The position numbers and the translations under genes are program-made. Source: Stomoxys calcitrans (taxonomy: Eukaryota > Arthropoda > Insecta > Diptera > Muscidae). From it: a DNA stretch of 64,000 nucleotides. Positions 26,378 to 36,830 of the stretch are shown piece after piece (position 1 is the stretch's first letter; every line of letters starts with the position of its first letter). The notes beneath the pieces were generated by a model, which was given only the letters and a program-made list of their open reading frames with translations, did not search any database and had not been told where the DNA came from. The stretch lies in NCBI RefSeq assembly GCF_963082655.1, contig NC_081552.1, positions 181,520,571-181,584,570 on the forward strand. Direction: 5' to 3'.

Positions 26378-27945
26378 AAACAAAACTCGTATATTCCTCA
26401 TTCATTTAGTCATTCCGTTTGCAACACATCGAAATATCAATTTCCGACCCCACAAAGTATATATTGGGTTGCCCAAAAAGTAATTGCGGATTTTTCATAT
26501 AGTCGGCGTTGACAAATTTTTTCATAGCTTGTGACTGTGTAATTGCCTTTCTTCTGTCAGTTATCAGCTGTTACTTGTAGCTTGCTTTAGAAAAAGAGTG
26601 TAAAAAAAGTATATTTGATTAAAGTTTCTTTTAATTTTTATTAAAAATGCATTTACTTTCTTTTAAAAAATCCGCAATTACTTTTTGGGCATCCAATATA
26701 TTTCGGATCGTCGTAAAACTCTAAGACGATTTAACGATGTCCGTGTGTGTCCGTCTGTTGTAATCACTCTACAGACTTCACAAATTGAGATATTGAGCTG
26801 AAATTTGGCACAGACTCGTCTTTTTGGTGCACGTCAGTTAAGTTCTTGAACGGGTCAAATCGGACCATATTTGGATAAAGTTGCTATATAGACAGATTTT
26901 TCGATAAGGGGCCTAATTCCCATTTTTCATCCGATTTTGCTGAAATTTTAAACAGTGAGTAGTTTTAGGCCTCCCGAAATCTGTTCCATATATGGTTCAG
27001 ATCGGACTATATCTAGATATAGCTACCATATAGACCGATCTCCCGATTAAGGGTTTAAAGTCCATTAAAGCTTTATATATTACCCGTTTTCGCTGAAATT
27101 TTAAATAGCTGCCATATAGACCAATCTCCCTATAAAGGGTCTGAAGGCTGTAAAAACTTTATTTTTTATCCGATTTCGCTAAAATTTGGACTAGTGAGTT
27201 ATTTTTAGCCTCCCGACACTCGACCTAAATATGGTTGTGATCGAACTATATCTAGATATAGCTGCCATGTAGACCGATCTGCCGATAAAGGGTCTGAAGC
27301 CCATAAAAACTTTATTTTTTATCCGATTTCGCTGAAATTTAAAGCAGTGAGTAGCTTTAGGCTTACCAACATCTAACCAAAATATGGTTCCGATCGGACT
27401 ATATTTAGATATAGCTGTCATACAGACTGCCTATAAAGGGTCTGAAGCCCATAAAAGCCCTATTTATTACGCGAATTCGTTGACATTTGAAACAGTGAGT
27501 AGCTTTAGGTCTTCCAAAATCCGCCCCATATATGGTTCGGATCGGACTATATTTAGATATAGCTGCCATATAGACCGATCTCCCGATAAAGGGTCTGAAT
27601 GCCCATAAAAGCATTATTTTTTATCCAATTTCACTGAAATTTTAAACAGTGAGTAGTTTTAGGCAACCCTCCATCCGACCCAAATATGGTAAAGATAGGA
27701 CTGTATTCAGATATAGTTGTCATATAGACCGATATGCCGGCTTAGGGTCTGAAGCTCAAAAAAAACTTTATTTTTTAACCGATTTTGCTGACATTTTAAA
27801 TATAAAATTCAATGCCCGTGCCGAATTTGGGTGCATAAGTTGTCCAATTTTCATCGGATTGTGACGAAAAGGGGTTTACATATATACCCGAGGTGGTGGG
27901 TATCCAAAGTTCGGCGCGGCCGAACTTAATGCCTTTTTACTTGTT
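26378..27945 (-). repeat. GPR-2 repeat with about 152 bp units and a MITE insertion
   Basis: The left end has GTCATTCCGTTTGCAACACA; the right end has CCCGAGGTGGTGGGTATCC, AAGTTCGGCGCGGCCGAACT and GCCTTTTTACTTG. Units with GATCGGACTATATTTAGATA recur near 27001, 27240, 27392, 27540 and 27693. A mariner MITE (26464-26696) is inserted in the left end, at AAAGTATATA. Confidence 0.85.
26464..26696 (+). mobile_element. Mariner-derived MITE, complete (233 bp)
   Basis: TTGGGTTGCCCAAAAAGTAA at the left and CTTTTTGGGCATCCAA at the right, flanked by TA on both sides, the target duplication of the mariner superfamily. It shares both termini with the transposase-bearing copy at 52893-53847 but lacks all coding sequence. 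Confidence 0.95.
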
Positions 27946-28300
27946 TTTGTTTTATTTTTGGCGGAGATTGGCTTTGTGTTTTGCAATTTTCGAAGGCATT
28001 TGTGGTTCGATTTCCATTTTTATGCATGCATTTGAAATATTAAATTCAACAGTGACTTATATTTTTAAGACCACTCAATGCCCGTACCGTATTTGGGTGC
28101 ATAAGTTGTCCAATTTTCATCGAATTGTGACGAAAGGGGGTTTATATATATATACCCGAGGTTGTGGGTATCCAAAGTTCGGCCCGGCCGAACTTAATGC
28201 CTTTTTACTTGTTTTTGTTTTATTTTTGGCGGAGATTGGCTTTGTGTTTTGCAATTTTCGAAGGCATTTGTGGTTCGATTTCCATTTTTAGGCATGAAGC
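27808..28300 (+). repeat. Tandem duplication, period 268 bp
   Basis: The right end of the GPR-2 copy plus about 85 bp of flank (TTTTATTTTTGGCGGAGATT, TTTGTGGTTCGATTTCC) is repeated once: the palindrome-containing CTTAATGCC occurs at about 27925 and again at about 28193. The two copies are more than 90% alike by eye. Confidence 0.85.
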
Positions 28301-28309
28301 TGAACGGGG

Positions 28310-29590
28310 CCCGCTCCGCTGCGCCTTCTTTTACTTTATATGAAACAATATTATCCTTTGAATATTTATTTTCGATTATTAAAGAGCTTTTAATGAAACA
28401 CCATTCTAGGAAAATGGTATATGTATATCGCTTGACTAACAGTATAATAATATCTGAATATCCTTCATCTGAATCCCATATGATCATTATTGGTCTATAA
28501 ATTCAGGTTATTTAAGATTGGATGTTAGGCGTACTCCATTCGTAAAAGACTTTATTTAAGCCCGATATTCTCATGGGGATTCTGGTAGTGGGAAGGCCCC
28601 TCTACTCAAAACTACCTTTCATTTGATCGCCATATTGCCATGACCGGCCAATATGTATGTCGGATTTAGAGGTGTTTTCGCTGGTCCCCCAGATACTTAG
28701 CCTTTAAAAAATATCAGCATCGTGCTCTACTCTCAAATACCATTTATTTAAACCCCATATTGTCACTGGTTTAAGGGGAGTTTATGTGATGAGGCGTCTA
28801 GCAAACACTTGCCCCTAAATATTGCCATGGTCGGTAAATTTGTACTCATTTGAGGTTGTTTTGGGAAAGGGGAGGTGCCCCAAACACATGGTCTCACATT
28901 TGGATATTAGATGGTTAGTTGATATTTACTGTTTTGGGGAAGGGGTATCAATTTCGGGTTCTACTCCACAATACCTTTCATTTAAGTCCCACATTGTCAT
29001 GGTTGGTAAATATGTCTGAGTTGGGGGTGTTTTGGGGAGTGTGGTGGTCCTCAAAACACTTAGATCGAAAATATGTCAGCATCGTGCTCTGCTCTCCAAT
29101 ATCATTTATTTATACCCCATATTGCCATTGACCTCACAATAAGATATCAATTTCGTTTTCTAATCTCAAATACCTTTCATTTAAACCCCTTATTGGAAAA
29201 GTCAGCAAATATGTCCGGTTTGGGGTATGGGCCTTAAAATCTATCAATATCGAGCTCCACTCTCTTTAAGACCCAAAGTGTCATGGTGAGCCAATACGTC
29301 CTATTTGGAGGTTGTTATGGGGATGAGGCGTCCCTCAGACAGTTGAACCCGAAAGTGTGCAAAAAAAAAAATTTCGCTTAAATCGCCCTTCCCATCTCCG
29401 AGATCTGACGTTTCTGAAAATTAGGGTAGGGAAGGATGCGCCCCGCTTTCAGATATCAAAAATTGTATTACCCTATTTTCACCACGCGACTATTATGCAC
29501 CATCTGTGAAATGTTTAAGAAAATCGGCTCAGCCGTTGTTGAGTCAATACAGAACTGACAAACAAACACAAATTGATTTTTATATATAAG
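28310..29590 (+). repeat. 'Gctccgct' repeat, short copy
   Basis: Begins GGGGCCCGCTCCGCTGCGCC and ends AACAAACACAAATTGATTTT, TATATATAAGACTAG. It has about eight internal units with CAAATACC(T/A)TT and CCCCATATTGCCAT. It is followed without a gap by the start of another copy at 29591. Confidence 0.8.
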
Positions 29591-32500
29591 ACTAGCTGGC
29601 CCGACCCGCTCCTCTACGCCTTCTTTTACTTTATATGGAACAAAAGTTTCCTTCGAATATTTATTTTCGACAATTAAAGAGCTTTTAGTAAAATACCATG
29701 CTACGAATATAGTATATCGCTTGACTAATTGTTTAACAATATAAGTGCCTTTGTCCGAATCCCATATGATCTTTATTGGTCTACGAATTTAAGTTGGGAT
29801 GTAAGTTGGATGAAGTATTTTAAGAATGAAGTACATTCTTAAAATACTTCATTTCAGCCCGATATTCTCATGATGTCTGATTTAGTGGTGTTTTCGGGGG
29901 AGGTGTGGTCCCCCTGATACTTGGCCCTGAAAAAATATCATCATCGTGCTCTTCTCTCAAATACCATTTATTTAAACCCCATATTGCCATTCGCTTAAGA
30001 GGAGTTTTCAGGATGCAGCGTCCCCCAAACACCTAAAATAGGTTATCAAGTTAGTTTTCTAATCTCAAATACCACATATTGGGATGGTCGGAAAATTTTT
30101 ACCCTTTGCGAAGTGTTTTGGGGAAGGGGTGATGCACTAAATATATGGTCCTAAATTTGGATATCAAATTCGTATTGTATTGTATTTGTATTTTATTATG
30201 ATAAAACCCATACAAAAGACAGTGTCTTATATAAAGCATGGGTTAGTAAATTGATAAATACAATGAGTTCAACAAGTTTTCATTTAAATAGAACAATAAT
30301 TGGTACAAAATATTTAACAACTTAAGCAAAGTTACTGATACAATATTTAAGTAAAAAAGGTTCAAACAAAATAAAAAAAGAAGAAAAAGAAACTTTAAAG
30401 AAAATTTAACAATTTAATCAAAGTTACTAATAAAATAAATTAAGAAATAGTTATAAAAAAGCAAAACAAATAATTAATTAAAATGATTATAAATCAAAGA
30501 TTTGAACTGTCGTTCATTACTTATAATTTGAATACTATTGGGAAGATTATTCCAGAGACGTATAGCATTAACAAAGAACTGTTGTTCAGATACACGATAT
30601 TGATGACGTATTTGTATTAATTGTTTACCTCTTGTAGAGTTGGCAAAACGCAATACAGAATCCAGATATGACGGTTCATTGGTATAAATTATCTTGTGGA
30701 ACATTTGCAACGAGCATATCTTAAGGAACGAGTTAAAAGAGACACCATATACTTGTGTGGCAAAGTCTGATACCCTGTCTCTTCTACGCAAACCAAAAAT
30801 GTATCTAACGACATCGTTAAAGGCCACGTGCAATTTATTCCTATGAGTAACATCACAACCGTAAAAAACCTCGCAAGAGTATAATAGTTTCGGCAGAATA
30901 AATGTCCTAGCCAAAAGCATTCTTATTGACAAAGGGTTATACTGTCGACTCATATATAAGTTTCGTAAAACGCCGTAGGTCCTGCCCACTGTCATACTGA
31001 CATGATTCTTCCATGAAAGTCTATCATCAAACTCCAAACCAAGGTTTCTTGCAGATGAAACAATCTCAATTGGGGCTCCAGCAATTGCCACATCAAGATT
31101 GGGCGGCATTGTCACCCGATTCCTACCAATTATTACAAGTCACTTTGATTTAAAAGTAGTCCGTTGGCGTTTGCCCATGTGTTTATCCTATCCAAGTCAT
31201 TATTTAGTCGAAGTACGCCATCGATCAGCCTCTCCGGCGAGGAGCTCATATACAGCTGTACGTCGTCGGCATACATATGAACACCACAGTTGCGCAACTG
31301 TCCAGGAAGGTCATTGCTATATAAGGAAAAAAGGAGTGGGCCCAATACACACCCCTGTGGAACACCTCTTGAGACTGGAAGATAACTAGAACAACAGCTA
31401 TCAACACATACCGATTGGCTTCTATTCGAAAGATAGGAATATATAAGATCCATTGTTCTTTCAGAAAATTTAAATAAATGTTTCAGTTTAAGGCAAAGTA
31501 TATTAGGATCAACGGAATTAAATGCTTTCGAATGATCTAAAAGAACAAGAAAGGTAACTTCAATATCACTCCTTACATCTTCAACTACTTTCAAAAGTGC
31601 AGTAGTGCAACTGTGCTTTGGCCGGAAACCAGATTGAAAATCTGTTAGCAGCGAATTATTCGCAATATATTCAGATATTTTCCGGTTGACTAGAGTCTCA
31701 AATATCTTAGAGACGTATGGAAGTATTGCTATTGGCCTAAATTCCTGGTTATTGTTTGGTATTGGGACTATCCTTGCCCGTTTCCAAGACTGTGGACAGT
31801 AACTCCTTAAAATAATATTGTTAAAAAGATGCCATATATACGGAAGAATAAAGGGTAGAATTATCCTAAAAAAACTTGGGTCAATACCATCAGAAGCGAT
31901 GGCATTAGACTTAATCGATTCTACAGCGCAAACGATATCGCTTTGTTCAAAACGCTCAAGATCGAAACGTAGGTCTGGTGAGGTGTTGTTACTACTATGG
32001 TTTACGTTACTAAATTCACTGTCGTAGAAATGTACGTTTGGCTCAGGAAAAGATATGTTCAAGAAACTCCTATTAATCTCATCTAAATCAACATGTCTAT
32101 CAATTGATGCATTATCACTTCCTATTCCAACCGACTTAATATGTCTCCAAGTATCTTTCGTGTTCAATGCCTCTTGAAATTTACGACTAAAATAAGCTAT
32201 TTTCTTCGTCTTTATACAAGAAGTAGTCTGATTCCTCGCACAGTTGTAATCATTAAAGAGTTCAGGTGTTCTAAAACGCTTCCATCGAGAGGACGCACAA
32301 TCTCTTTTACGTATCAATATTTTAATATCAATCAAACCACTGATTCCCATTCGAAAAAACAGTTCGGGTCTTCATCGGAACACATTCGTCGAAAATCTGA
32401 CTCACATTATGTTGAAGAAACGTAATCTGTTCATCTACGCAAGACATGCCATAAAGTTCCTGCCACTCAACGGTGCCAATTTCACAAAGGAGTATTCTAC

Positions 32501-33175
32501 TCCCAAATACCTTTATTTGAGCCCCATATTGCGATGGTCACTAAACAATTGCTGTTGGTGGGGTATTTTTTTGAATGTGGGTATCAATTCTTGCTCTACC
32601 CCTCAATACCTTTCATTCAATCTCCACATTGACATGGTCGGTAAATATGGCCGATTTAGGGGTGTTTTGGGGATTGGGGTGGTCCCCCAAACACTAAGCC
32701 CGGAAAATATATCAGGAACGTGCTCTATTTCCATATATCTATATGTCGTTTATTTGAACCCTATATTGCCATTGGCCTCAAAATTTGATATCAAATTCGT
32801 TTTCTAATCTCATTTAAACTCCTTATTGCAATACCCGGTTTGGGGTATTGGCCCTAAAAACTTTAAATATTTAGTTCCACTCTCTTTACGACTCAAATTG
32901 TCTTGGTGAGCAAATACGTCCTATTTGGGGTTTGTTATGGTGGTGGGACGTCCCCTAGACAGTTGGTCCCTAATGTTGTTATCAGATACGTGGTCTACTC
33001 CCAAATACCATTAATTTGAGCCCCATATTTCCATAGTCGACAAACATGACCGGCTTGGGGGGTGTTTTTTGGGGGATGGGCGGCCACTCAGTGAGTTGGC
33101 CTTGAAAATATGTATCTTATTCGTGTTCCACTCTAAAAACCATTTTATTTGAGCCTCATATTGCAAAAGTCTTTG
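29591..33175 (+). repeat. 'Gctccgct' repeat, split by a LINE
   Basis: Starts CTGGCCCGACCCGCTCCTCT directly after the previous copy. Its units run to about 30173 and resume at 32491, with the LINE (30174-32490) between. The host phrase 'aaattcgtattctactcccaaatacc' is broken at GTATT, which appears at both edges of the LINE. Confidence 0.8.
30174..32490 (-). pseudogene. Non-LTR retrotransposon (Jockey/CR1-like), RT frameshifted, 5'-truncated
   Basis: The minus strand carries an open stretch from about 32350 to 31133 with the reverse transcriptase core: FRPIAILPYVSKIFE, FQSGFRPKHSCTTALLKVVE, LVLLDHSKAFNSVD (motif A; Asp of VLLD), RGVPQGCVLGPLLFSLY and HMYADDVQLY (catalytic YADD). A frame change and small deletion near 31130 separate it from the remaining 213 codons (31115-30474), which contain LGLEFDDRLSWKNHV, ILPKLLYSCEVFYG and a C-terminal IRLWNNLPNSIQ. 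The 3' region ends in repeats of TACAA. Sequence upstream of the RT (32490-32350) still reads as part of the protein in another frame, but the endonuclease is missing. Flanks show a GTATT target duplication. It cannot encode a full product. Confidence 0.9.
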
Positions 33176-33590
33176 GCTGGCTGCGGTGCCGTTTCCAAAA
33201 CTAGACGTATAGTCTTTGGGGTAGGGAGCCTCTTTCCTTATCGTGAGAGTTTTTGGATCATTCGCATCAAGCCTTTCAGTAAACCTGAGAGCTATGTGCC
33301 TTTTATTATTTGCCGAACAAAGCCGATGGAAGAAGCCCCTGCTGACCAGACATCTGTCGGCTAGTGGAGCCTGGCGCACCCGCTCCACCTTTCGAGGTCT
33401 CAGTAGCTGACAACATGCTACGGCCTAATACCACCACCACATCTATTGCGTCTTTGGAGTCCATTCTAAGCCTATTCCCGGGCTCTAGATCTGCAGCTTC
33501 AGTGGGAATAGATGCAGATCATCGACCACCTAATGGATGACACTATCATAGCTATCCTTGAGTGACTTAAACATTTCTCTGAAAATAACT
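33176..33590 (+). other. Unassigned sequence, possibly coding remnant
   Basis: Less AT-rich than its surroundings. One plus-strand frame reads TRRIVFGVGSLFPYRESF and PMEEAPADQTSVG to a stop at 33363; another continues with VADNMLRPNTTTTSIASLES. The shape suggests a fragment of an element protein such as a LINE ORF1, but I do not recognise it. Confidence 0.3.
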
Positions 33591-33591
33591 A

Positions 33592-34894
33592 AAGGGTGAT
33601 TTTTTTGAGGTTAGGATTTTCATGCATTAGTATTTGACAGATCACGTGGGATTTCAGACATGGTGTCAAAGAGAAAGATGCTCAGTATGCTTTGACATTT
33701 CATCATGAATAGACTTACTAACGAGCAACGCTTGCAAATCATTGAATTTTATTACCAAAATCAGTGTTCGGTTCGAAATGTGTTTCGCGCTTTACGTCCG
33801 ATTTATGGTCTACATAATCGACTAAGTGAGCAAACAATTAATGCGATTGTGACCAAGTTTCGCACTCAGTTTACTTTATTGGACATTAAACCAACCACAC
33901 GAATGCGTACAGTGCGTACAGAAGAGAATATTGCGTCTGTTTCTGAGAGTGTTGCTGAAGACCGTGAAATGTCGATTCGTCGCCGTTCGCAGCAATTGGG
34001 TTTGTGTTATTCGACCACATGGAAGATTTTACGCAAAGATCTTGGTGTAAAACCGTATAAAATACAGCTCGTGCAAGAACTGAAGCCGAACGATCTGCCA
34101 CAACGTCGAATTTTCAGTGAATGGGCCCTAGAAAAGTTGGCAGAAAATCCGCTTTTTTATCGACAAATTTTGTTCAGCGATGAGGCTCATTTCTGGTTGA
34201 ATGGCTACGTAAATAAGCAAAATTGCCGCATTTGGAGTGAAGAGCAACCAGAAGCCGTTCAAGAACTGCCCATGCATCCCGAAAAATGCACTGTTCGGTG
34301 TGGTTTGCTGGTGGATTCATTGGACCGTATTTTTTCAAAGATGCTGTTGGACGCAACGTTACGGTGAATGGCGATCGCTATCGTTCGATGCTAACAAACT
34401 TTTTGTTGCCAAAAATGGAAGAACTGAACTTGGTTGACATGTGGTTTCAACAAGATGGCGCTACATGCCACACAGCTCGCGATTCTATGGCCATTTTGAG
34501 GGAAAACTTCGGAGAACAATTCATCTCAAGAAATGGACCGGTAAGTTGGCCACCAAGATCATGCGATTTGACGCCTTTAGACTATTTTTTGTGGGGCTAC
34601 GTCAAGTCTAAAGTCTACAGAAATAAGCCAGCAACTATTCCAGCTTTGGAAGACAACATTTCCGAAGAAATTCGGGCTATTCCGGCCGAAATGCTCGAAA
34701 AAGTTGCCCAAAATTGGACTTTCCGAATGGACCACCTAAGACGCAGCCGCGGTCAACATTTAAATGAAATTATCTTCAAAAAGTAAATGTCATGGACCAA
34801 TCTAACGTTTCAAATAAAGAACCGATGAGATTTTGCAAATTTTATGCGTTTTTTTTTAAAAAAAAAGTTATCAAGCTCTTAACAAATCACTCTT
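33592..34894 (+). mobile_element. DD41D (rosa/VISITOR-like) transposon, lineage A, almost intact
   Basis: 1,303 bp flanked by TA. The left end is AAGGGTGATTTTTTTGAGG and the right end AAATCACTCTT, giving only short inverted termini of about 12 bp. It contains one transposase gene (next entry). Two internally rearranged relatives lie at 44690-45296 and 55323-55694, and the more decayed lineage B copies share the AAGGGTGATTTT terminus. Confidence 0.9.
33705..34786 (+). pseudogene. Transposase of the DD41D element, broken by a 4 bp deletion
   Basis: Two overlapping frames, 33705-34367 and 34286-34786, make up one transposase of about 360 residues. The N-terminus (NRLTNEQRLQIIEFYYQ, RLSEQTINAIVTKF) is the helix-turn-helix DNA-binding part. 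A second helix-turn-helix (MSIRRRSQQLGLCYSTTWKI) follows. Catalytic residues are Asp in LFSDEAHFWLNG, Asp in FQQDGATCHT and Asp in TPLDYFLWGY; 41 residues separate the last two, which puts it in the DD41D group of the Tc1/mariner superfamily. The frame breaks near 34306, where this copy lacks four bases (TACG) that both derivative copies (near 45030 and 55435) retain. A substitution of Trp by Arg lies just before the break. Cut-and-paste transposition at TA sites is the family's role. The gene is probably recently inactivated. Confidence 0.9.
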
Positions 34895-34926
34895 TACCTA
34901 TTAGTAGTTACAGAAAATTCTTGCAG

Positions 34927-35103
34927 AGCGTAATAAAAATACTTCCGCTCCACTCAAAGGTTGAAACAAGTTTTAGTAAACAGAACTTACTTGAAATGAT
35001 CTGGGAGGAAATTTTGCAAATTACCACGTCAAATTCCATTCATGATACCACACACTTTCAAATGGGCAGTAGAAATAAACCCCATAGCTGCATAGCAGGA
35101 TAA
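34927..35103 (+). CDS. Possible 3'-terminal exon (58 codons)
   Basis: An acceptor-like ATTCTTGCAG is followed in phase 0 by an open frame containing LPLHSKVETSFSKQNLLEM and ending IHDTTHFQMGSRNKPHSCIAG-stop. A polyadenylation signal AATAAA lies at 35343. The stretch is unique in the window. It could end the membrane-protein gene whose last visible donor (14631) is also phase 0, which would need a 20 kb intron, or another gene. No family is recognised. Confidence 0.25.
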   Translation, partial: SVIKILPLHSKVETSFSKQNLLEMIWEEILQITTSNSIHDTTHFQMGSRNKPHSCIAG

Positions 35104-36494
35104 ATTGATTTGGTGTGTAATTCTTGGAATTTTTGTTTGCCTTTTCCCACACAATCGATACTCAAATACCTACACAAATCAAGATAGCATTTTAGACATT
35201 TATGCGTATCATTTGGCAAATTTAAATTGTGTAGAGGTTGAAATTCCAAATACTAAATCAAATCAAAAATGGTTCATTACCATAAATACTATATAATCAA
35301 AACATATTGTCTAAACAATATCAAATATGTGAATTATCCAGAAATAAAGTTTATTGTATAACCATCATCATAGGATGGAATTGTGTTCATTCTGTTATTC
35401 TGTTTACAACATAACGAAATATTGATTTTAAATCCCATAATGAACATTAAAATTAAAGATAGTCGTATCATGGACAGAAATGGCTGGGTATTTCAGAGCG
35501 TTAGCTTGGGCCTAACTGAATGTTTAACCAACAGTGCCAAGGAACTTTTACTATATACATTGTAACTAAGTACTTCAATAAAACGCCACATGGCCACAAA
35601 TTATTAGGTGAATCCTAGTGTTAGTTTGATTTTTCTACCGGTAAGGGGATTTTTCTTTTGAGAAATGACTACCGTTTGTCAATAAGTCGTTAAACTTACG
35701 TTAACCTAATTATGGTTATTCATCCCGTATGAGCCACATTGGCACAAGCATTTTAAATGTCAAATCAATCTTGTTGGTGCGCATACACATTTCTTCATAC
35801 ACTTACAAGTTGTGTGTACTACATACCAACTTCAATAATTCTACATAAACATAAAACGATTGGAGAGAGAATGGCGTATGCAAACATCCATGTTCTCATG
35901 TATGGCATATTAAGATCCTTTCAAAAAGTAGTCATTAATCATGTTCACGATTTCGCAAGTTGAATGTTTTTAGAGGAGAATATAAGTATGGGCCAGCTAT
36001 TGAAAAAGATAAACTCAATAGGAAATCGTTTCTCTAACGAAAAGTTTAAAAGTGCCCAAATGGTTAGCCTTGACTGTTCAGTTTATCATCAACTGAACAT
36101 TTAATAAAGGGTCCAGATCTATTTAATTACCTCCTGGTTGGAATTTAATGTAAGTTTTAAGGCATACATGCACTTCACATACCAAATTTCTGAAATATCG
36201 GAGTATAAGTTTTTATGGGGGCTATATCTATTTATTGCTTTACCTAGATAGAGTTTGGTGGGAACACTGCATAGTGGTAGGGAAATTTCCGTTCGCTTTA
36301 AGGTGACAAAAAATAACAATAATATATAAAAACCATAGAGAAGAATTGGAGTTTGTTTTAACAGATATCTCTCAGTGTAAACTAGTTAATAGTGAACGGT
36401 TTGGTAATAATGGTTGGAATTTCACATAGTCTTTGTGCTATAACTACTTCCAACAGCAGACTGTAAAACTGAGGGCCGATCAGACGCACGGTTG
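35104..36494. other. Mostly non-repeated sequence
   Basis: A decayed GPR right end is at about 35360-35470 (CATCATAGGATGG, AACATAACGAAATATTG). Short GPR-3-like phrases occur near 36180-36280. Otherwise no recognised gene or repeat. Confidence 0.4.
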
Positions 36495-36770
36495 AAATAA
36501 TCTTAAACCAATTATCGAGACGCGTCCACCAGTGGTGTGAAATATGTCCTGCCTTGTCTGAGAAACTGGCAATCCCTTCTCTTCAAAACTGGTTTAAAAA
36601 AATCTCTTTGTGTGCTGCATTCGATTGGTAGATAATCTCAAACCAATTATCGAGTTGCTTCCACCAGTGGTGTTATATGCATCCAGCCTTGTCTGAGAAA
36701 CGAGCAATCTCTCCTCTTGAAAACTCCTTTAACAATTTTTCCTTGTGTGTTATGTTCGATTCGTCATACA
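36495..36770 (-). repeat. Tandem duplication, period about 135 bp
   Basis: Two units, each with AACCAATTATCGAG, TCCACCAGTGGTGT, CTTGTCTGAGAAAC and TTGTGTG. Read on the minus strand each gives a similar frame (SQTRLDAYNTTGG / SQTRQDIFHTTGG), so the unit may come from a coding sequence. The protein is not recognised. Confidence 0.65.
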
Positions 36771-36830
36771 TTTCGACACAAAATCACGAAAATAAAAATT
36801 GATTCCCATAGCCGGCTGTTACAAATAGAC

